This document shows positions 32,521 to 64,000 of a DNA stretch of 64,000 nt, piece after piece (position 1 is the stretch's first letter; each line of letters begins with the position of its first letter). Source of the DNA: Charina bottae (Eukaryota; Chordata; Lepidosauria; Squamata; Charinaidae); assembly GCA_023362775.1 (NCBI GenBank), contig JALMGJ010000012.1, positions 17,621,501 to 17,685,500 on the forward strand, given 5' to 3'. The translations under genes and the position numbers were made by a program. The notes beneath the pieces are model-generated. The model had not been told where the DNA came from. It was given only the letters and a program-made list of their open reading frames with translations, and searched no databases.

Positions 32521-32849
32521 ATTTTGGTTGCTGAGTGAAGCAGTCATTAAGTGAATCCGACCTGAGTTTACAACCTTTTTTGAGGTAGTCATTAAGCGAA
32601 TCACACAGTTCCCCATTGATTTTGCTTGCCGGAAGCTGACCGGGAAGGTAAAAAATGGCAATCACATGACCACGGGATGCTGTGACAATCATAAATGCGA
32701 ACCGGTTGCCAAGTGCCCACATCGTGATCACGTGACTGCGGGGACATTGCAATGGTTGTAAGTGTGAGGACCAGTTGCAAGTTGTTTTTTAGCTCTGTCG
32801 TGAGTCTGAACCATCACTAAACGAATGATTATTAAGTGAGGACTACCTG
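32521..32849. mobile_element. Tigger/pogo-like MITE, truncated
   Basis: Right end GAGGACTACCTG|TA; the left terminal repeat is missing or decayed. Confidence 0.8.
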
Positions 32850-33054
32850 TAGTTCTTTAAACACAGTGTGCTTGTATGAGGGAGACCTATTGGCATGTAG
32901 TACTGTCTTTACATGTATTTTATCTAGTAGTATGCAGTGAATTATATGTTTATTGCAAGCCATATATTACAGTATTTAAATCATTGTTTTTTGCTTTTTA
33001 TTATAGCTGTAATCTTACAAACCAATACGTGCTGGTTGGAATCAGTGGACAATA

Positions 33055-62863
<29,809 letters not shown>

Positions 62864-63411
62864 AGTCCCAGAACGCTTGGATCTCACTCTGGAAAAGGCC
62901 CTTTCAGTATCTCCCTCTGCAACCGAATCAGCTTCAGTTCACAAGAAAGAAAATGGAATGTGAGAAATAAGGGACTTTTTTTCCTCTTAAAAATGCACTT
63001 TGTAGAATTAGTTGCCCAATTCAAGATGGGCTCGAGCATTGGTTTCTAAAAGGGGGGTGACCCCAGCAGCGGTGCCTTTCCCTCCTTCCCCTTCCCTCCT
63101 TCAAGCTCTTCTAAAGAGAAGAGATTTAAATAAGAGAAGAGGCACAAAAGAGAATGGGATGCTAGGCAGCCGGGAGACAAAGGCTTCTTGACATTTGGGG
63201 TTCGTCTTATCTCTTAATGAAGAGGCCTCATCTCTAATGACCTGGAAACCTAGTGTGGCAAGGAAAAAAGTCAAAAGCCTCTCCTAGATTTCAGACATGT
63301 TCCAGTAGCTGTTGATACATAAAGGAGGAGTATGGTTCTGACTTTTAGAGTTGGGTCAGTAAAGGTAATGGAGATGCAGTTTTAAAGTAACCAATGTTGG
63401 GCCCAAATAAA
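62864..63411 (+). other. LMBRD2: probable LMBRD2 3' UTR
   Basis: From the stop to an AATAAA at 63406-63411. No repeat recognised. A longer 3' UTR is possible. Confidence 0.5.
63406..63411 (+). promoter_or_regulatory. candidate polyadenylation signal for LMBRD2
   Basis: AATAAA about 545 bp after the LMBRD2 stop. Confidence 0.45.
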
Positions 63412-64000
63412 GTAGTCGCTTGCATGTGTCGGAAGCTAAGTTTTCTCTTTGGGGGGTGGGGGGAAGACTTCAGATTCGAAAGAGATTTCTAAGGACTAAT
63501 ACAATTGGGTCTTCCTAAGTGTAGTTCGTTCATTAGTTTAGTCCTATTTGGTGCAAACTTTATGATTACCTTCTATTCCAACTTTGGTAGGATTCAGAAA
63601 AGGCCACTCGGACAGGTTTGATCCCTCAACTCAAGTTCTTGAAGACCTGGAGAGATTTTACAAATCTGAACAAAATAGCTTTTCTTCAATGCCTGCCTAA
63701 CAATCACTGAATAGAAAACAATTTGTGTTTTCATTATAAGGTTTTCATTATCTATATATTAATGGCATTTGCACGCATAATAGCATTGATAACAAAACCT
63801 TAATTGAATCTTAACATTTTGAAAGAACTATATTTAGATTCATATACTAGCACATAGTAGGCTATAAGGGAAAAACTCATCACAGAAACATCTTTTAAGA
63901 TTCATTGATAAAAGCTGCTGGTGAAAATTATTCAGCTAAATTATATTTTTGCCGTTCTGAATTGCAAAGTTCCAATTTTCTCTTGTCCAAAAGTCCATTG

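Overview
The window is a piece of vertebrate nuclear chromosome, most likely from a squamate reptile (snake or lizard; the sequence alone does not decide which). The genes are split into many short exons. The introns hold Bov-B, L2, CR1 and L1 LINE pieces, tRNA-headed SINEs, a Tigger-like TA-flanked MITE family and many non-autonomous hAT elements, a mix typical of squamates. No CRISPR array, bacterial operon, rRNA or functional tRNA gene was seen.

Three genes were recognised by translating exons and checking splice sites and phase. (1) The last coding exon of NADK2 (+) at 314-452, followed by its 3' UTR. (2) A complete SKP2 (-), ten coding exons from 28108 down to 7746, 1,251 nt, 416 codons plus stop. 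(3) A complete LMBRD2 (+), seventeen coding exons from 33055 to 62863, 2,094 nt, 697 codons plus stop. All exon phases of both complete genes join without a frameshift. The order NADK2 > / < SKP2 / LMBRD2 > matches the neighbourhood of the human genes on 5p13.2.

Layout: 1-2.3 kb NADK2 end and 3' UTR; 2.3-7.4 kb intergenic DNA between the convergent NADK2 and SKP2 ends, with a 1.1-kb hAT element and a Tigger-like MITE; 7.4-28.3 kb SKP2; 28.1-29.6 kb a GC-rich divergent promoter region with four sites resembling the ZNF143 motif; 29.2-63.4 kb LMBRD2; 63.4-64 kb 3' flank.

The most informative material outside the genes is the record of transposition. Fourteen hAT copies have matched or nearly matched 8-bp target duplications, and twelve of them have TA at the centre, as expected for Buster-type hATs. 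Several nests can be read in order: L2 inside hAT, solo LTR inside L1, deleted L1 inside a Tigger-like MITE, a Penelope-like fragment inside a SINE, and hAT inside SINEs. Two GC-rich hAT elements carry promoter-like tandem repeats and a shared 155-bp open segment that may be captured host sequence. No wholly new biological system is claimed. SKP2 (F-box subunit of an SCF ubiquitin ligase), LMBRD2 (multipass membrane protein) and NADK2 (mitochondrial NAD kinase) are not known to work in one pathway; they are neighbours by conserved synteny.
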